64,000 nucleotides of DNA from contig OMWB01000004.1 of NCBI GenBank assembly GCA_900314645.1, forward strand, positions 22,502 through 86,501. Direction: 5' to 3'. Source of the stretch: an uncultured Actinomycetes bacterium. GTDB taxonomy: Bacteria > Actinomycetota > Coriobacteriia > Coriobacteriales > Atopobiaceae. The position numbers were made by a program, and so were the translations under genes. Positions within the stretch are counted from its first letter, which is position 1, and every line of letters starts with the position of its first letter. A model generated the notes under the pieces. It searched no databases. It worked only from the letters and a program-made list of their open reading frames with translations, and was not told the origin of the DNA. Positions 7,907 through 17,076 of the stretch are shown one piece after another.

Positions 7907-8457
7907 AAGCCCGCACGCCTCTCTGCATAGCCTCGCTCTTCCTCGCACTTGTGCTTGTGCTGATGCCGGCAGTTGCGCTCGCGCAAGGCGAGCCCGTCTC
8001 CGACGACCCCTACGCCGACGCTATCACGCTTCCCTGGGACGACGGCACCTACCATGTGGCCGTCAGCATGGAAGGCGGGAGCGGCAAGGCCAGCATATCC
8101 ACGCCAGCTGAAGTCACCGTCGCTGAGGGGAAGGCTGCGGCGCGCATCGTGTGGTCAAGCCCCAACTACGACTACATGGTGGTGGCGGGAAAGACCTATC
8201 TGCCCGTCAACGAGGAGGGCAATTCGGTCTTTGTGGTTCCCCTCCTCGCGATAGATGAGCCGTTTGATGTCATCGGAGACACGACGGCCATGAGCAAGCC
8301 TCACGAGGTTGCCTATCAGCTGACGTTCGATTCCGCAAGCGCTGTGGCAGCTGGGGGCACCGCCTCAACGTCGGCGCTCCCCTTGCCCGTGATCGCCGCC
8401 TGCGTAGCAGCCGCGGGGGCCGGCGTCGCCATCATGCTCATCCGTAAGCGGAGCTAG
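7903..8457 (+). CDS. Surface protein with signal peptide and C-terminal membrane anchor
   Basis: A 184-residue protein with a signal peptide (cleavage likely after AVALA), one beta-rich domain (residues ~45-148) and a C-terminal membrane helix ending in RKRS. The domain (DGTYHVAVSMEGGSGKAS ... WSSPNYDYMVV) resembles the small lipoprotein at 23884-24315 and, weakly, NEAT-like ligand-binding domains. It belongs to the cobalamin plus-strand operon, so capture of corrinoid, tetrapyrrole or metal at the surface is a reasonable guess. Its stop overlaps the stop of the converging cobC by 3 bases (CTAG). Confidence 0.7.
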   Translation: MKARTPLCIASLFLALVLVLMPAVALAQGEPVSDDPYADAITLPWDDGTYHVAVSMEGGSGKASISTPAEVTVAEGKAAARIVWSSPNYDYMVVAGKTYLPVNEEGNSVFVVPLLAIDEPFDVIGDTTAMSKPHEVAYQLTFDSASAVAAGGTASTSALPLPVIAACVAAAGAGVAIMLIRKRS

Positions 8458-9059
8458 GTGCGTCGCGGGAACGGTTGCGGATCGAGCAGACGTAGCTGTC
8501 CGTCTGCCCAGCTGACCGTGCACTCGTAGCCCTCGCAACAGCCCACGCCCCAGCCGAAGTAGTCGTCTGAAAGAGCGCTTCCGTCCGCAAACGCATGGAG
8601 CGCCGCCATGACGGTGCCGCCGTGTGCCACCACAACCACGCACCGCTCCTCGCGTGCCGCAGCGTCCGTGAGGAGCCCGGCGAGCGCCGTGGCGGTACGT
8701 TCCACAAACTCCGCCCGATCCTCCCCGCCAGGGCAACGGCCCTTGCACCATCCGTCCACCCAGGCGCGATAGGCCTCGTCTTCCTCCATGTCGCGGGCCG
8801 AACGCCCCTCAAACGCACCGAAGTCAAACTCCTCGAGGCCGGGCACCTCAACCAGTTCCGCGCCCGGAAAGCACAACTCAGCCGTCTGACGAGCCCGCAG
8901 CAGAGGGCTCGTGTACACCTTCTCCACCTCAGGAAACTCCCCCGCCAACGCACATTGCGCACGCCCCTGGTCGCTCAGCGGCTCATTCGTACGGCGACCA
9001 ACATAGCGACGCTGGACGTTTCCCTCCGTGGCACCGTGGCGCATCAAAAGAAGCCTCAT
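8454..9059 (-). CDS. cobC: Histidine phosphatase, probable alpha-ribazole phosphatase
   Basis: A 201-residue phosphoglycerate-mutase-like phosphatase. The catalytic motif RHGATEGN is at residues 7-14, YTSPLLRARQTAE follows, and the second His lies in VVAHGGTV. In cobalamin synthesis this enzyme dephosphorylates alpha-ribazole phosphate (or cobalamin phosphate). The assignment rests on position: it is the last gene of the minus-strand cobalamin operon and overlaps cobT by 4 bp. On sequence alone, other histidine phosphatases fit equally well. Confidence 0.8.
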   Translation of the reverse strand: MRLLLMRHGATEGNVQRRYVGRRTNEPLSDQGRAQCALAGEFPEVEKVYTSPLLRARQTAELCFPGAELVEVPGLEEFDFGAFEGRSARDMEEDEAYRAWVDGWCKGRCPGGEDRAEFVERTATALAGLLTDAAAREERCVVVVAHGGTVMAALHAFADGSALSDDYFGWGVGCCEGYECTVSWADGQLRLLDPQPFPRRT

Positions 9060-10135
9060 GCGGGCCTCACCTCGTACGGCACCAGGCCACAGCCCTCAAA
9101 GGTGGTTCCGTCGCGATACAACGACAGCACCATGTCCAGCAATGGGATGAGGCTCACGGCGCCAGTTCCCTCGCCAAGACGCATGCCCGCGTGGATGGGC
9201 GCCTGCAGCCCCATGCGTCCAAGGAGGAGCGCCGCAGCTGGCTCGGCAGAGACGTGTGACGCCAACAGGGCGTATCGGCAGTCGGGCCGCAACCGCCACG
9301 CCACATAGGCCGCCACCGCGCTGATGAGCCCGTCGACGATGACCGGCACCTGGTGGACCGCCCCGCCCAAGAACAACCCGCACATGCCGGCGATGTCAAA
9401 GCCACCAAGCTTGGCGAGTACATCAAGCGCATCATCTACCTGCGGTTTATTCAACGCAAGAGCCTGTGCGACGACGGAGCGCTTGCGAGCGAGTCCCTCG
9501 TCGGAAAGCCCGGCCCCACGCGTCGTCAGAACCTCCGGGTCCTCATCAAGAAACGCACATGCCATGGCCGTCGCGGTCGTTGTGTTACCAATGCCCATCT
9601 CGCCCGTTGCCACCAGGCGGTAGCCACGAGCCTTGAGCTCGCCCATCAGATCGATACCCGCCATGATCGCCTGCGCGGCCTGTGCGCGCGTCATGGCGGG
9701 ACCCTTTGCGATGTCTCCCGTTCCCGCCGCGATACGGCGGTTTAGCACCCCCTCCACCTGCGGAGGGTGCACCATACCCATGTCGACGGCGAGGCAGTCA
9801 ATCCCAAAGGGACGGCACATGAGGCAGACCGACGAGACGCCGCGCGCTATGCTCTCCGCCACCGTCGTCGTCACCTCCTGGCCGCTTTGCGTAACGCCCT
9901 CCGCGACCACGCCGTTGTCGGCACAGAGCACGGCCACGCAGCGTTGCGCGATGTCCACCTGCGGACTTCCCGTCAGGGCAGCCATCTGCACCACGGCGTC
10001 TTCGAGCAGGCCCAGCGAGCCGATGGGCTTCGCGAGCGCATTCCAACGGTCGCGGGCGGCCTGCGCGGCAGCTTTGTCGGGCAAGGGGATGACAAGCTCG
10101 TTCAGCGCGCACTCGGCATCTGACAGGGTTTCCAT
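9056..10135 (-). CDS. cobT: Nicotinate-nucleotide--dimethylbenzimidazole phosphoribosyltransferase
   Basis: A 359-residue enzyme that makes alpha-ribazole phosphate from nicotinate mononucleotide and the lower-ligand base. KPIGSLGLLE near the N-terminus, CADNGVVAEGVTQS, GEMGIGNTTTA and the C-terminal MRLGEGTGAV (catalytic Glu) are all family landmarks. ATG 10135 was preferred over an in-frame GTG six codons upstream because AGGGGAG precedes it. It lies 10 bp after cbiC. No genes for making dimethylbenzimidazole are visible nearby, so the base may be salvaged or be a different one. Confidence 0.94.
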   Translation of the reverse strand: METLSDAECALNELVIPLPDKAAAQAARDRWNALAKPIGSLGLLEDAVVQMAALTGSPQVDIAQRCVAVLCADNGVVAEGVTQSGQEVTTTVAESIARGVSSVCLMCRPFGIDCLAVDMGMVHPPQVEGVLNRRIAAGTGDIAKGPAMTRAQAAQAIMAGIDLMGELKARGYRLVATGEMGIGNTTTATAMACAFLDEDPEVLTTRGAGLSDEGLARKRSVVAQALALNKPQVDDALDVLAKLGGFDIAGMCGLFLGGAVHQVPVIVDGLISAVAAYVAWRLRPDCRYALLASHVSAEPAAALLLGRMGLQAPIHAGMRLGEGTGAVSLIPLLDMVLSLYRDGTTFEGCGLVPYEVRPA

Positions 10136-10145
10136 AGCAACTCCC

Positions 10146-10799
10146 CTATTCACGACGATTGCCCGAGGCTTGGTACAGCAGGGCGTTCACGATGGCTGCC
10201 GCAACGTTTGAGCCACCCTTGCGTCCCGCGGCAACGATGGATTCCACCGGCGTGGCCATCATCAGCTCCTTTGACTCCACCACGTTGACAAAGCCCACCG
10301 GTACGCCGATGACCAGCGCAGGGTTGGCCATCGCCCCCTCCGAAATGAGACGGGCAAGCCGCGCCAGGGCCGTAGGAGCGTTGCCTATGGCAAAGACGAC
10401 CGGTCCCTCAAGGCGGGCCGCACGCTCCATGGCAACGGCCGAGCGCGTCACACCCCGTAAGCGCGCCTCCTCCGCCACGTCAGCGTCCCCGATGAAGGTG
10501 CGGACTTCGCCGCCCAGGCTTCCGAGCACACGCTTGTTGATGCCGGCGGCCACCATCGTGGTGTCCGTCACCACCGTGGCACCGCTCGCGAGCGCCGCGA
10601 TGCCCCGCTCCACCGCATGGGGCGTGAAGTGCAGCGTCTGGGCGTAGTCAAAGTCCGCGGTAGTGTGGACGACACGCTTCACCACCAGCAGCTCTTCCGG
10701 ACTCAGCGCGAGGGATCCTAACTCGTCGCTGATGATCTGGAAGCTTCTTGCCTCTATGTCCGCGGGCCGCACGTACGTGAGGCCGTCAAGCTCGCTCAC
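10146..10799 (-). CDS. cbiC: Cobalt-precorrin-8 methylmutase
   Basis: A 217-residue enzyme that moves the C11 methyl group to C12, yielding cobyrinate. VVHTTADFDYA contains the conserved catalytic His, and DTTMVAAGINK and GNAPTALARL are typical of CbiC/CobH. Its GTG start overlaps the cbiP stop (GTGA). It sits between cbiP and cobT, within the tightly packed minus-strand operon. Confidence 0.95.
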   Translation of the reverse strand: MSELDGLTYVRPADIEARSFQIISDELGSLALSPEELLVVKRVVHTTADFDYAQTLHFTPHAVERGIAALASGATVVTDTTMVAAGINKRVLGSLGGEVRTFIGDADVAEEARLRGVTRSAVAMERAARLEGPVVFAIGNAPTALARLARLISEGAMANPALVIGVPVGFVNVVESKELMMATPVESIVAAGRKGGSNVAAAIVNALLYQASGNRRE

Positions 10800-12298
10800 A
10801 GCCCCTCCTCGATGATGCGGTAGACCAGGTCCATGTCCATGCTGCGGCGGATACCGTCAGCCAGGAGGTCGTACTGCCGTTGCCGATAGGCTGCCATGTC
10901 AACCGCCTCCACGGCGCACCCATCCATGCCCTTGCGCGCAAGCAGGGCGCTGACCAGCGCATGGTTTGCCTCGGCATGGTCAAAGAGCCCGTGCACATAG
11001 CAGCCATAGACGTTGCCGCGTTGGCAGCCTCCCGCCCTGCGCTCCTCGCCTTCCGCCCCCACGCTTACCAAGAACGGCTCCTCGCCAGACGTCCTGCCCA
11101 TGTGGATCTCGTAGCCACGAAGCGTCTGCCCCGAGAGCGGCGCAAGCGGACCTGTTACCTCCCCAAAGGCGCCTTCGACGAGCACCGTGCGCTTCTCCGC
11201 GCTGAACGTGGTCCGCACGGGAAGAAGCCCCATGCCGGCCACCGTTCCGCCACCCTCAACGCCAAGGGGGTCGGCAATCTCTTCACCCAGCATCTGGTAT
11301 CCGCCACAAATGCCCACGACTGGGATACCCGACGCGGCGACCCGCTTGACGGCAGCCTCGAGACCACTCGCGCGCAGCCAAGCAAGATCAGCCATCGTGG
11401 CCTTGGTTCCAGGGATGATGAGCAGGTCAGGAGCACCAAGCTCCCGCGGGGTGGACACATAGCGAACGCCGACGCCCTCCATGGCGCCGAGGGCGATGAA
11501 GTCGGTAAAGTTTGAGATCTTGGGAAGCCGGACCACCGCGATGTCGACGAGCGCATCGCTCCTTCGGCGGCCCAAACGCTCTGAGAGGCTGTCCTCGTCG
11601 TCCAAGTCCACGTCCATGAAGGGCACAAGCCCTGCAACCGGTACGCCGCACTTCTCACGCAGTATCTCGAGTCCCTCGTCGAAGAGCGTGGGGTCGCCGC
11701 GGAACTTGTTCACCACGGTAGCCTTCACCATCTGCCGCTCGTCATCGTCCAAGAGCATCATGGTGCCCACCAGCTGGGCAAAGACGCCACCCCGGTCTAT
11801 GTCGCCCACCAGCAGCACTGGCGCCTTTGCCAGCTTTGCCATACCCATGTTGACGATGTCGTCGCGCTTGAGGTTGAGCTCCACGGGACTGCCCGCCCCC
11901 TCGATGACGATCACATCGAAGTCGGCGGCGAGGCGCTCGTACGACTCCCTGATTTGCTCCTTAAGGGTGCGCTTGAACTGAAAGTACTCACGGGCAGGCA
12001 TGGTGGCAACAGGCTTGCCGCACACAATCACCTGGCTGCCCGTATCGCTCGTCGGCTTCAGGAGGATGGGATTCATGTCGGCCAAGGGCTCGATGCCGGC
12101 CGCCTCGGCCTGCATGGCCTGGGCGCGCCCCATCTCAAGGCCGTCTCGTGTGATGGCCGAGTTGAGGGCCATGTTCTGAGACTTGAACGGCGCAACCCTG
12201 AGCCCGTCCTGGGCAAGCACACGGCAGAGGCCAGCCACCAAGAGGCTCTTTCCCGCACCTGACATCGTCCCTTGCACCATAAGCGGCTTCGCCCTCAT
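10796..12298 (-). CDS. cbiP: Cobyric acid synthase (glutamine-hydrolysing)
   Basis: A 500-residue amidotransferase that amidates four carboxyl groups of adenosylcobyrinate a,c-diamide. The N-terminal P-loop-like domain shows GTMSGAGKS and APFKSQNMALNS. The C-terminal class-I-like glutaminase domain contains GICGGYQMLGEE with the nucleophile Cys, and the His of the triad lies in GCYVHGLFDH. Length is normal for the family. It overlaps both neighbours (cobD and cbiC) by 4 bp. Confidence 0.96.
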   Translation of the reverse strand: MRAKPLMVQGTMSGAGKSLLVAGLCRVLAQDGLRVAPFKSQNMALNSAITRDGLEMGRAQAMQAEAAGIEPLADMNPILLKPTSDTGSQVIVCGKPVATMPAREYFQFKRTLKEQIRESYERLAADFDVIVIEGAGSPVELNLKRDDIVNMGMAKLAKAPVLLVGDIDRGGVFAQLVGTMMLLDDDERQMVKATVVNKFRGDPTLFDEGLEILREKCGVPVAGLVPFMDVDLDDEDSLSERLGRRRSDALVDIAVVRLPKISNFTDFIALGAMEGVGVRYVSTPRELGAPDLLIIPGTKATMADLAWLRASGLEAAVKRVAASGIPVVGICGGYQMLGEEIADPLGVEGGGTVAGMGLLPVRTTFSAEKRTVLVEGAFGEVTGPLAPLSGQTLRGYEIHMGRTSGEEPFLVSVGAEGEERRAGGCQRGNVYGCYVHGLFDHAEANHALVSALLARKGMDGCAVEAVDMAAYRQRQYDLLADGIRRSMDMDLVYRIIEEGL

Positions 12299-13326
12299 GC
12301 GAGCACCTCCTCAAGCGCAGCGATGAGCTGTGCGTTCTCCCGCTCCGTACGCACGGCAATGCGATACCAGAGCTCGCCCAGCCCGTCGAAGTTGTCGCAC
12401 GAGCGTATGAGGACGCCCTGGTCAAGCAGCCTCTCGGCAAGGCCTACGGGCCCCTGGAACAGCAGATAGTTGGTATCGGACGGAACGACCGAGAGGCCAT
12501 GCGACGTAAGTGCCGCGATGAGACGCTCTCGTTCTCGGCGAATGAGCTCCAAACTCCGCGGGAGGTATGTCTTGTCCGTCAGGCTTGTCACGCCCGCAAG
12601 CTGCGCGGGCACGCTCACGGCCCAGGGCTGGCCCGCCTGCCCAAGACGCCGTACGAGCTCCTGGTCAGCACTGAGCGCGTAGCCCACCCGCAATCCTGCC
12701 AAGGCAAACGTCTTGGTGAGGGCCTTCACGATGACGAGGTTGTCGAACTCCTCCAGAAGACCGTTTGATCGCTGGCTTTCCGAGAGGTCGACGAAGCACT
12801 CGTCAAGCACCACGACAATGCCGAGCGTACGGGCCCGCTCGAGGCATGCGCGCAGCACCGAAGGTGCCACGCATCTTCCCGTGGGGTTATTGGGGTTGGC
12901 AATAAACACAAGGTCAAGGGCATGGTCAAGACTATCCGCCAGGCGCTCCGTCACCAAGAAGCCCTCCTCAGCCCTCAAGAAGTGCCGGCGCACGGCGCAC
13001 CCGCACTGCTCAAGCGCCTGCTCGTAGCCCGAATAGCCAGGTGCGCAGACAAGCGCCTCGCGGGGATGAAGCGCCGCGCAGAGGCGCGCAAAGGCGTCCG
13101 TTGCCCCCGCCGTCGGAACTACCCAAGACTCGGCGACACCCTCAAAGCGCGCGATGGCAGCCGTCAGCTCACGGCACAGCGGGTCGGGATAGTGCTCGAA
13201 GTCGTCGACGTGGTCAACGAGCGTCTGCCGCGCTGAGGGCGGCATGCCTGCCGGATTGAGGCTCGCTGAGAAGTCAATCGCTCCCGGGTTGCCATAGACG
13301 TCCCCGCCATGTTGAAAGCGCCTCAC
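12295..13326 (-). CDS. cobD: Threonine-phosphate decarboxylase (PLP enzyme)
   Basis: A 343-residue class-I/II aminotransferase-fold enzyme that decarboxylates threonine phosphate to aminopropanol phosphate, the linker for CbiB. HGGDVYGNPGAIDFSASLNP at the N-terminus is diagnostic, NPNNPTGR lies in the middle, and KALTKTFALAGLRVGY carries the PLP-binding Lys. GTG 13326 was chosen over the longer frame because GGAGG is correctly spaced and homology begins with RRFQHGG. It lies directly after cbiB, the gene for the next enzyme. Confidence 0.92.
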   Translation of the reverse strand: MRRFQHGGDVYGNPGAIDFSASLNPAGMPPSARQTLVDHVDDFEHYPDPLCRELTAAIARFEGVAESWVVPTAGATDAFARLCAALHPREALVCAPGYSGYEQALEQCGCAVRRHFLRAEEGFLVTERLADSLDHALDLVFIANPNNPTGRCVAPSVLRACLERARTLGIVVVLDECFVDLSESQRSNGLLEEFDNLVIVKALTKTFALAGLRVGYALSADQELVRRLGQAGQPWAVSVPAQLAGVTSLTDKTYLPRSLELIRRERERLIAALTSHGLSVVPSDTNYLLFQGPVGLAERLLDQGVLIRSCDNFDGLGELWYRIAVRTERENAQLIAALEEVLA

Positions 13327-13327
13327 A

Positions 13328-14302
13328 CTACCACCTCCCCATGACCTGTCCCGCGGCCCACACGCAGACGAGCGCCAGCACGAGTGCCGCCGCCGCGCAG
13401 GCCGCCAACAGCCGCGTGGAGCGCACGATGTCCTCAGGCTCAATGGGTCGCAGGTCATCGCCTATGGTGGGCTTTTCGACCAACTTCCCGAAGTAACTCG
13501 AGGGGCCAGCAAGCATGACGCCCAAGGCACCAGCACAGGCTGCCTCGGGCCAGCCCGCGTTGGGTGACGAGTGGCGTGCGTGATCGCGCAGCATGATGTG
13601 CCACGCCCCGGCGCTGTCAAGGCCCACCAACGTCGCGACCAGGCACATGAGCGCGCCCGTCACACGTGCTGGCAGCCAATTGAACACATCGTCCAGTTTT
13701 GCCGCACAGGTGCCCAGATAACGGTACGCATCGTTCTTGTAGCCCACCATCGAGTCCATCGTGTTCGTCGCCTTGTAGAGCACGCCCGCCACCGGCCCGC
13801 CCACCGCCATGAAGAGAAGCGGTGCCACGAATCCGTCTGAGGCGTTCTCTGCCACGGTCTCCACCGCGGCGCGCGTGACCCCCGCCTCGTCCAAAGCCTG
13901 CGTGTCGCGGCCCACGATCATCGAGACGGCTTTGCGAGCCGCCTCGAGGCCCTCATTCTTCAACGCACGGTAGACCTTACGCGCCTCGATGCCCAGCTGG
14001 CGGGCGGCGAGCATCTGGTAGCAGACGAACGTCTCCACACCAAAGCCAAGGTACGGAGAGATACGCCAGGCAAGCTGCAGCACGCCTGTCGCAACGCCAC
14101 ACGAGACGCTCAGCACCACCGCCACCAGCACGATGCCGGCCAGTCGCTCGCCGCGCGGCGTCTGTGGAAACGCTTGGCGAAGCAAGCGCTCGGTGGCTGC
14201 GATAAGCGAGCCAATCAGGCGAATGATGTGCGGCATGGAATACGGGTCACCCAGGAGAGCGTCAAGCGCGCAGGCAAGAAAGAGCGCGGCACATCTGGTC
14301 AT
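13328..14302 (-). CDS. cbiB: Adenosylcobinamide-phosphate synthase
   Basis: A 324-residue membrane protein that attaches aminopropanol (phosphate) to adenosylcobyric acid. LDALLGDPYSMPH at the N-terminus, ETVAENASDGFVAPL and YKATNTMDSMVGYKN are the classic CbiB/CobD signatures. Several hydrophobic helices are present, including one at the C-terminus. The start overlaps the cbiA stop by 4 bp, and cobD follows 1 bp after its own stop, matching their successive roles. Confidence 0.95.
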   Translation of the reverse strand: MTRCAALFLACALDALLGDPYSMPHIIRLIGSLIAATERLLRQAFPQTPRGERLAGIVLVAVVLSVSCGVATGVLQLAWRISPYLGFGVETFVCYQMLAARQLGIEARKVYRALKNEGLEAARKAVSMIVGRDTQALDEAGVTRAAVETVAENASDGFVAPLLFMAVGGPVAGVLYKATNTMDSMVGYKNDAYRYLGTCAAKLDDVFNWLPARVTGALMCLVATLVGLDSAGAWHIMLRDHARHSSPNAGWPEAACAGALGVMLAGPSSYFGKLVEKPTIGDDLRPIEPEDIVRSTRLLAACAAAALVLALVCVWAAGQVMGRW

Positions 14303-15681
14303 GCGTCCCTCCCCTCGCGCATGCCGAAGGCTGCGCAGGCAGCGAGGAAGCGCTCAGCCGCCTGGGGGCATCCCGGCAGGTACAGATGGGGAAAGCCGGC
14401 ATAGAGCGTGGCGCTCTGGACGCCGCAGTCCCACCCTCGGGGACTCTGGGGCTTCTGCGCATGAAACGCGTCATCGTTCCGAGAGGTCTGCCAGTAGTGG
14501 AACTCATGCGCGGGCAAGGAGGCTCCCTCCTGCGCAAGGAGGCCGTCGTGGCGAGCCGTGAGCGTGACGTACCCAAACCTGCCGAGCCGCTCGCCCTTCA
14601 CGGCGGCGCCCGCAAGCGCGCCCACCATAGGCCAAGCCTCACCGGAGACGTCCTCGAGGGTCTCGTGCAGGTAGAGGAAGCCGCCACACTCGGCGATGGT
14701 CGGCATGCCCGCAGCGATGGCTTCCTTGATCGCACCGCGCATATCCGTGTTGTTGCTCAGCTCCCGCGCGTGAAGCTCGGGGTAGCCGCCACCTAGGTAG
14801 AGACCACAGACTCCCTCTGGAAGACGATCATCCCTAATAGGCGAGAAGAACGCGATGCGAGTGCCCAGACGCCGAAGTAGGTCGAGGCAGTCGTGATAGT
14901 AGAAGCTGAACGCCTCGTCGCGAGCCACCGCAATGAGCGGGCCACCTGCCTGAGGGACAGAGGGAGGCAGTGGGTCGTATGCAAGCGGAGGCGCCTCATG
15001 AGCGAGCTTGAGTAGCGCTTGAAGGTCCAGGCTCTGCTCAAGCGCGTCAGCCACCAAGTCCACCCGCCGTTGCAGGTCAGCCACCTCGGCGGCATCAACC
15101 AAGCCAAGATGGCGGCTCTCGAGCAGCGCCCCCTCGAGCCGCGGCACGTAGCCCAGCACGGGCACGCCCGTCTCGCGCTCGACCGCGGCCTTGAGCTGCG
15201 GATAGTACGAGGAACTCACACGGTTCAAGATGACGCCCGCAATCTGGGAAGGGCTGCGGAACCGCGCGAATCCGGCCACCTCTGCGGCGGCGGAGAGCGC
15301 ACGCCCCCGTACGTCCACCACCAGGACCACGGGCGTCTCGGTGGCGCGGGCCAGCGCATAGGACGAGGCCTCGTCGCTCGTGGCGATGCCATCGTAGAAG
15401 CCCATGGCTCCCTCGATGACCGTAAGGTCCACCCCCTCGCCGCCCTCTGCAAGCAGCGTCCGCGCGAGGTCCTCGCCCCCGAGGAAGAGGTCGAGGTTGC
15501 GCGCGGGCACGCCGAGCACCTTGGTGTGAAACGTTGGGTCAAGGTAGTCCGGGCCGCTCTTGCACGCCTGCACGCGGATGCCACGCCTCGTCAAGAGACG
15601 CAACAAACCGCAGGTCAACGTGGTCTTTCCACACCCGCTGGCCGTGCCGGCGAGCATGATGCGCGGGGTTGCCGCCTGCAT
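14299..15681 (-). CDS. cbiA: Cobyrinic acid a,c-diamide synthase
   Basis: A 460-residue glutamine amidotransferase that amidates the a and c side chains of (cobalt) cobyrinate. The ATP-binding P-loop is GTASGCGKTT, CKSGPDYLDP follows, and EGAMGFYDG is the second conserved site. The glutaminase domain begins after residue ~220, with the nucleophile Cys in AECGGFLYLH. ATG 15681 was preferred because GAGGGGG is well spaced; a GTG at 15690 overlaps the cbiE stop and is the alternative. The overlap with cbiB downstream is 4 bp. Confidence 0.95.
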   Translation of the reverse strand: MQAATPRIMLAGTASGCGKTTLTCGLLRLLTRRGIRVQACKSGPDYLDPTFHTKVLGVPARNLDLFLGGEDLARTLLAEGGEGVDLTVIEGAMGFYDGIATSDEASSYALARATETPVVLVVDVRGRALSAAAEVAGFARFRSPSQIAGVILNRVSSSYYPQLKAAVERETGVPVLGYVPRLEGALLESRHLGLVDAAEVADLQRRVDLVADALEQSLDLQALLKLAHEAPPLAYDPLPPSVPQAGGPLIAVARDEAFSFYYHDCLDLLRRLGTRIAFFSPIRDDRLPEGVCGLYLGGGYPELHARELSNNTDMRGAIKEAIAAGMPTIAECGGFLYLHETLEDVSGEAWPMVGALAGAAVKGERLGRFGYVTLTARHDGLLAQEGASLPAHEFHYWQTSRNDDAFHAQKPQSPRGWDCGVQSATLYAGFPHLYLPGCPQAAERFLAACAAFGMREGRDA

Positions 15682-15686
15682 CGCCC

Positions 15687-16328
15687 TCACTCCCCCTCGC
15701 ACGACGTGGAGGCAGCGCGCTCAATCAGCATCACCGCAAGCGGGTCGAAGGGGGCGTTCGCGAAATCTGCGGCGGTACCCACCGTGATGCGCTCGTCCTC
15801 ATAGGAGAGGCGCTCCCCCACAGACACCCGGGCGTCACCCAGGCCATACGCCGCGAGCTCCGCGCAAATGCTTTCGACGGACGAGTCTCCTCCCGTCAAC
15901 AGAAAGGTTCGTGTATGCGCCCGCACCACGCCCACCACGTCGCAGTCCCTGCCGTGTGCCGAGGTGGCATACACGTCCTGCCACGTAGTCCTCAACTGGG
16001 CGCAGAGATATGAAAGGGACGAGACGCCGGCAATGACCTGTACGTCAAAGCCCTCAAGCAGCCCGTAGAGGGCGGTCGCCCCGCTGTAGAAACCCACGTC
16101 ACCGCTCATCACCACGCTCGCCACCCGCTCGTCAGACGCCAGGAGCTCATCGGCAATGGCACGCGAGGAGACTAGCGCCACCTTGCGTGCCGGCAGATCG
16201 TCGAGCCCCGCAAGCAGCCGACGCGAGCCGATGACGAGCTCGCACTCGCGCAGCGCCCGCAGGGCGCCGCAGGTAAGGGTGTCGGGGTTCCCCATGCCGA
16301 GACCGATGACATAGACCTTAGAGACCAT
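15687..16328 (-). CDS. cbiE: Cobalt-precorrin-7 C5-methyltransferase (CbiE subunit alone)
   Basis: A 213-residue SAM-dependent methyltransferase of the precorrin methylase fold: VYVIGLGMGNPDTLT at the N-terminus, VMSGDVGFYSGAT and VIAGVSSLSYL. It is the CobL N-terminal half only. The partner CbiT (C15 methyltransferase/decarboxylase) is neither fused nor adjacent. ATG 16328 was chosen because the conserved N-terminus begins there; the long upstream frame runs inside cbiJ. Its start overlaps the end of cbiJ by 11 bp. Confidence 0.93.
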   Translation of the reverse strand: MVSKVYVIGLGMGNPDTLTCGALRALRECELVIGSRRLLAGLDDLPARKVALVSSRAIADELLASDERVASVVMSGDVGFYSGATALYGLLEGFDVQVIAGVSSLSYLCAQLRTTWQDVYATSAHGRDCDVVGVVRAHTRTFLLTGGDSSVESICAELAAYGLGDARVSVGERLSYEDERITVGTAADFANAPFDPLAVMLIERAASTSCEGE

Positions 16329-17076
16329 AGCGCTCCTCCAAAAGGGCCTCTGCCTGCGCGAGCGAGACCCCCTCGCGCTCCTCAGGCCGCTCGATGACGA
16401 TGAGCCGCGCATGACAGGCACGGGCCGCAGCCACCTTCTCCTCAAAGCCGCCGGAAGCGCCCGACTGCTTGGTGACGAGCGTTCGAATGTCCAGTTGCCG
16501 CATGAGCGCCTCGTTGAGCTCTTGCGAGAACGGCCCCTGCATCGCGATGAGGTGGCTCGTGGGAATCCCCAGCTCGGCGGCGTGCTCCACAGCGGAGGGC
16601 AAAGGCAGGATGCGCACGTAGAGGCGCTGTAGGGCATCAGCCAACTCAGCGGCGTACACGTCGAGGTCCTTGCTGCCCGTGGTCAGAAGCACGTTGCCCT
16701 CGCTCTCTGCGACGAGCTTTGCCGCAGCCCGGGCGTCGGAGACACGCTCACCAAAGGCGTCTGCCTCCCCGTCCTCGCGCAGCACGCGAATGACCGGAAG
16801 ACCCGCTTCGGCACCAAGGCGCGCCACGCTCTGCGTGATGTGCTGGGCATACGGGTGGGTTGCATCCACGATGCAGCAGAAGCTGTGGCCATCGACCAGC
16901 GAGAGCTTCTCCTCGTGCGAGAGCGGACCCTGGAGGCAGGTTACCCGACCACCTGACGGCAAAAGGCTTGCGCCGTAATCGGTTGCCACGCAGACCACTA
17001 CGTCGCAGCCACGCGCATCAAGCCACTCCGCCAGCTGGCGGCCCTCAACGGTGCCCCCAAAGACCAAGACCTCCAT
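16318..17076 (-). CDS. cbiJ: Cobalt-precorrin-6A reductase
   Basis: A 252-residue NAD(P)H-dependent reductase of the macrocycle. The N-terminus VLVFGGTVEGRQLAEWL, IVDATHPYAQ and the late MQGPFSQELNEAL are characteristic of CbiJ/CobK, and TKQSGASGGFEEKV near the C-terminus is the last conserved block. ATG 17076 overlaps the cbiH stop by one base. The downstream cbiE start lies within its last codons. Confidence 0.94.
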   Translation of the reverse strand: MEVLVFGGTVEGRQLAEWLDARGCDVVVCVATDYGASLLPSGGRVTCLQGPLSHEEKLSLVDGHSFCCIVDATHPYAQHITQSVARLGAEAGLPVIRVLREDGEADAFGERVSDARAAAKLVAESEGNVLLTTGSKDLDVYAAELADALQRLYVRILPLPSAVEHAAELGIPTSHLIAMQGPFSQELNEALMRQLDIRTLVTKQSGASGGFEEKVAAARACHARLIVIERPEEREGVSLAQAEALLEERYGL

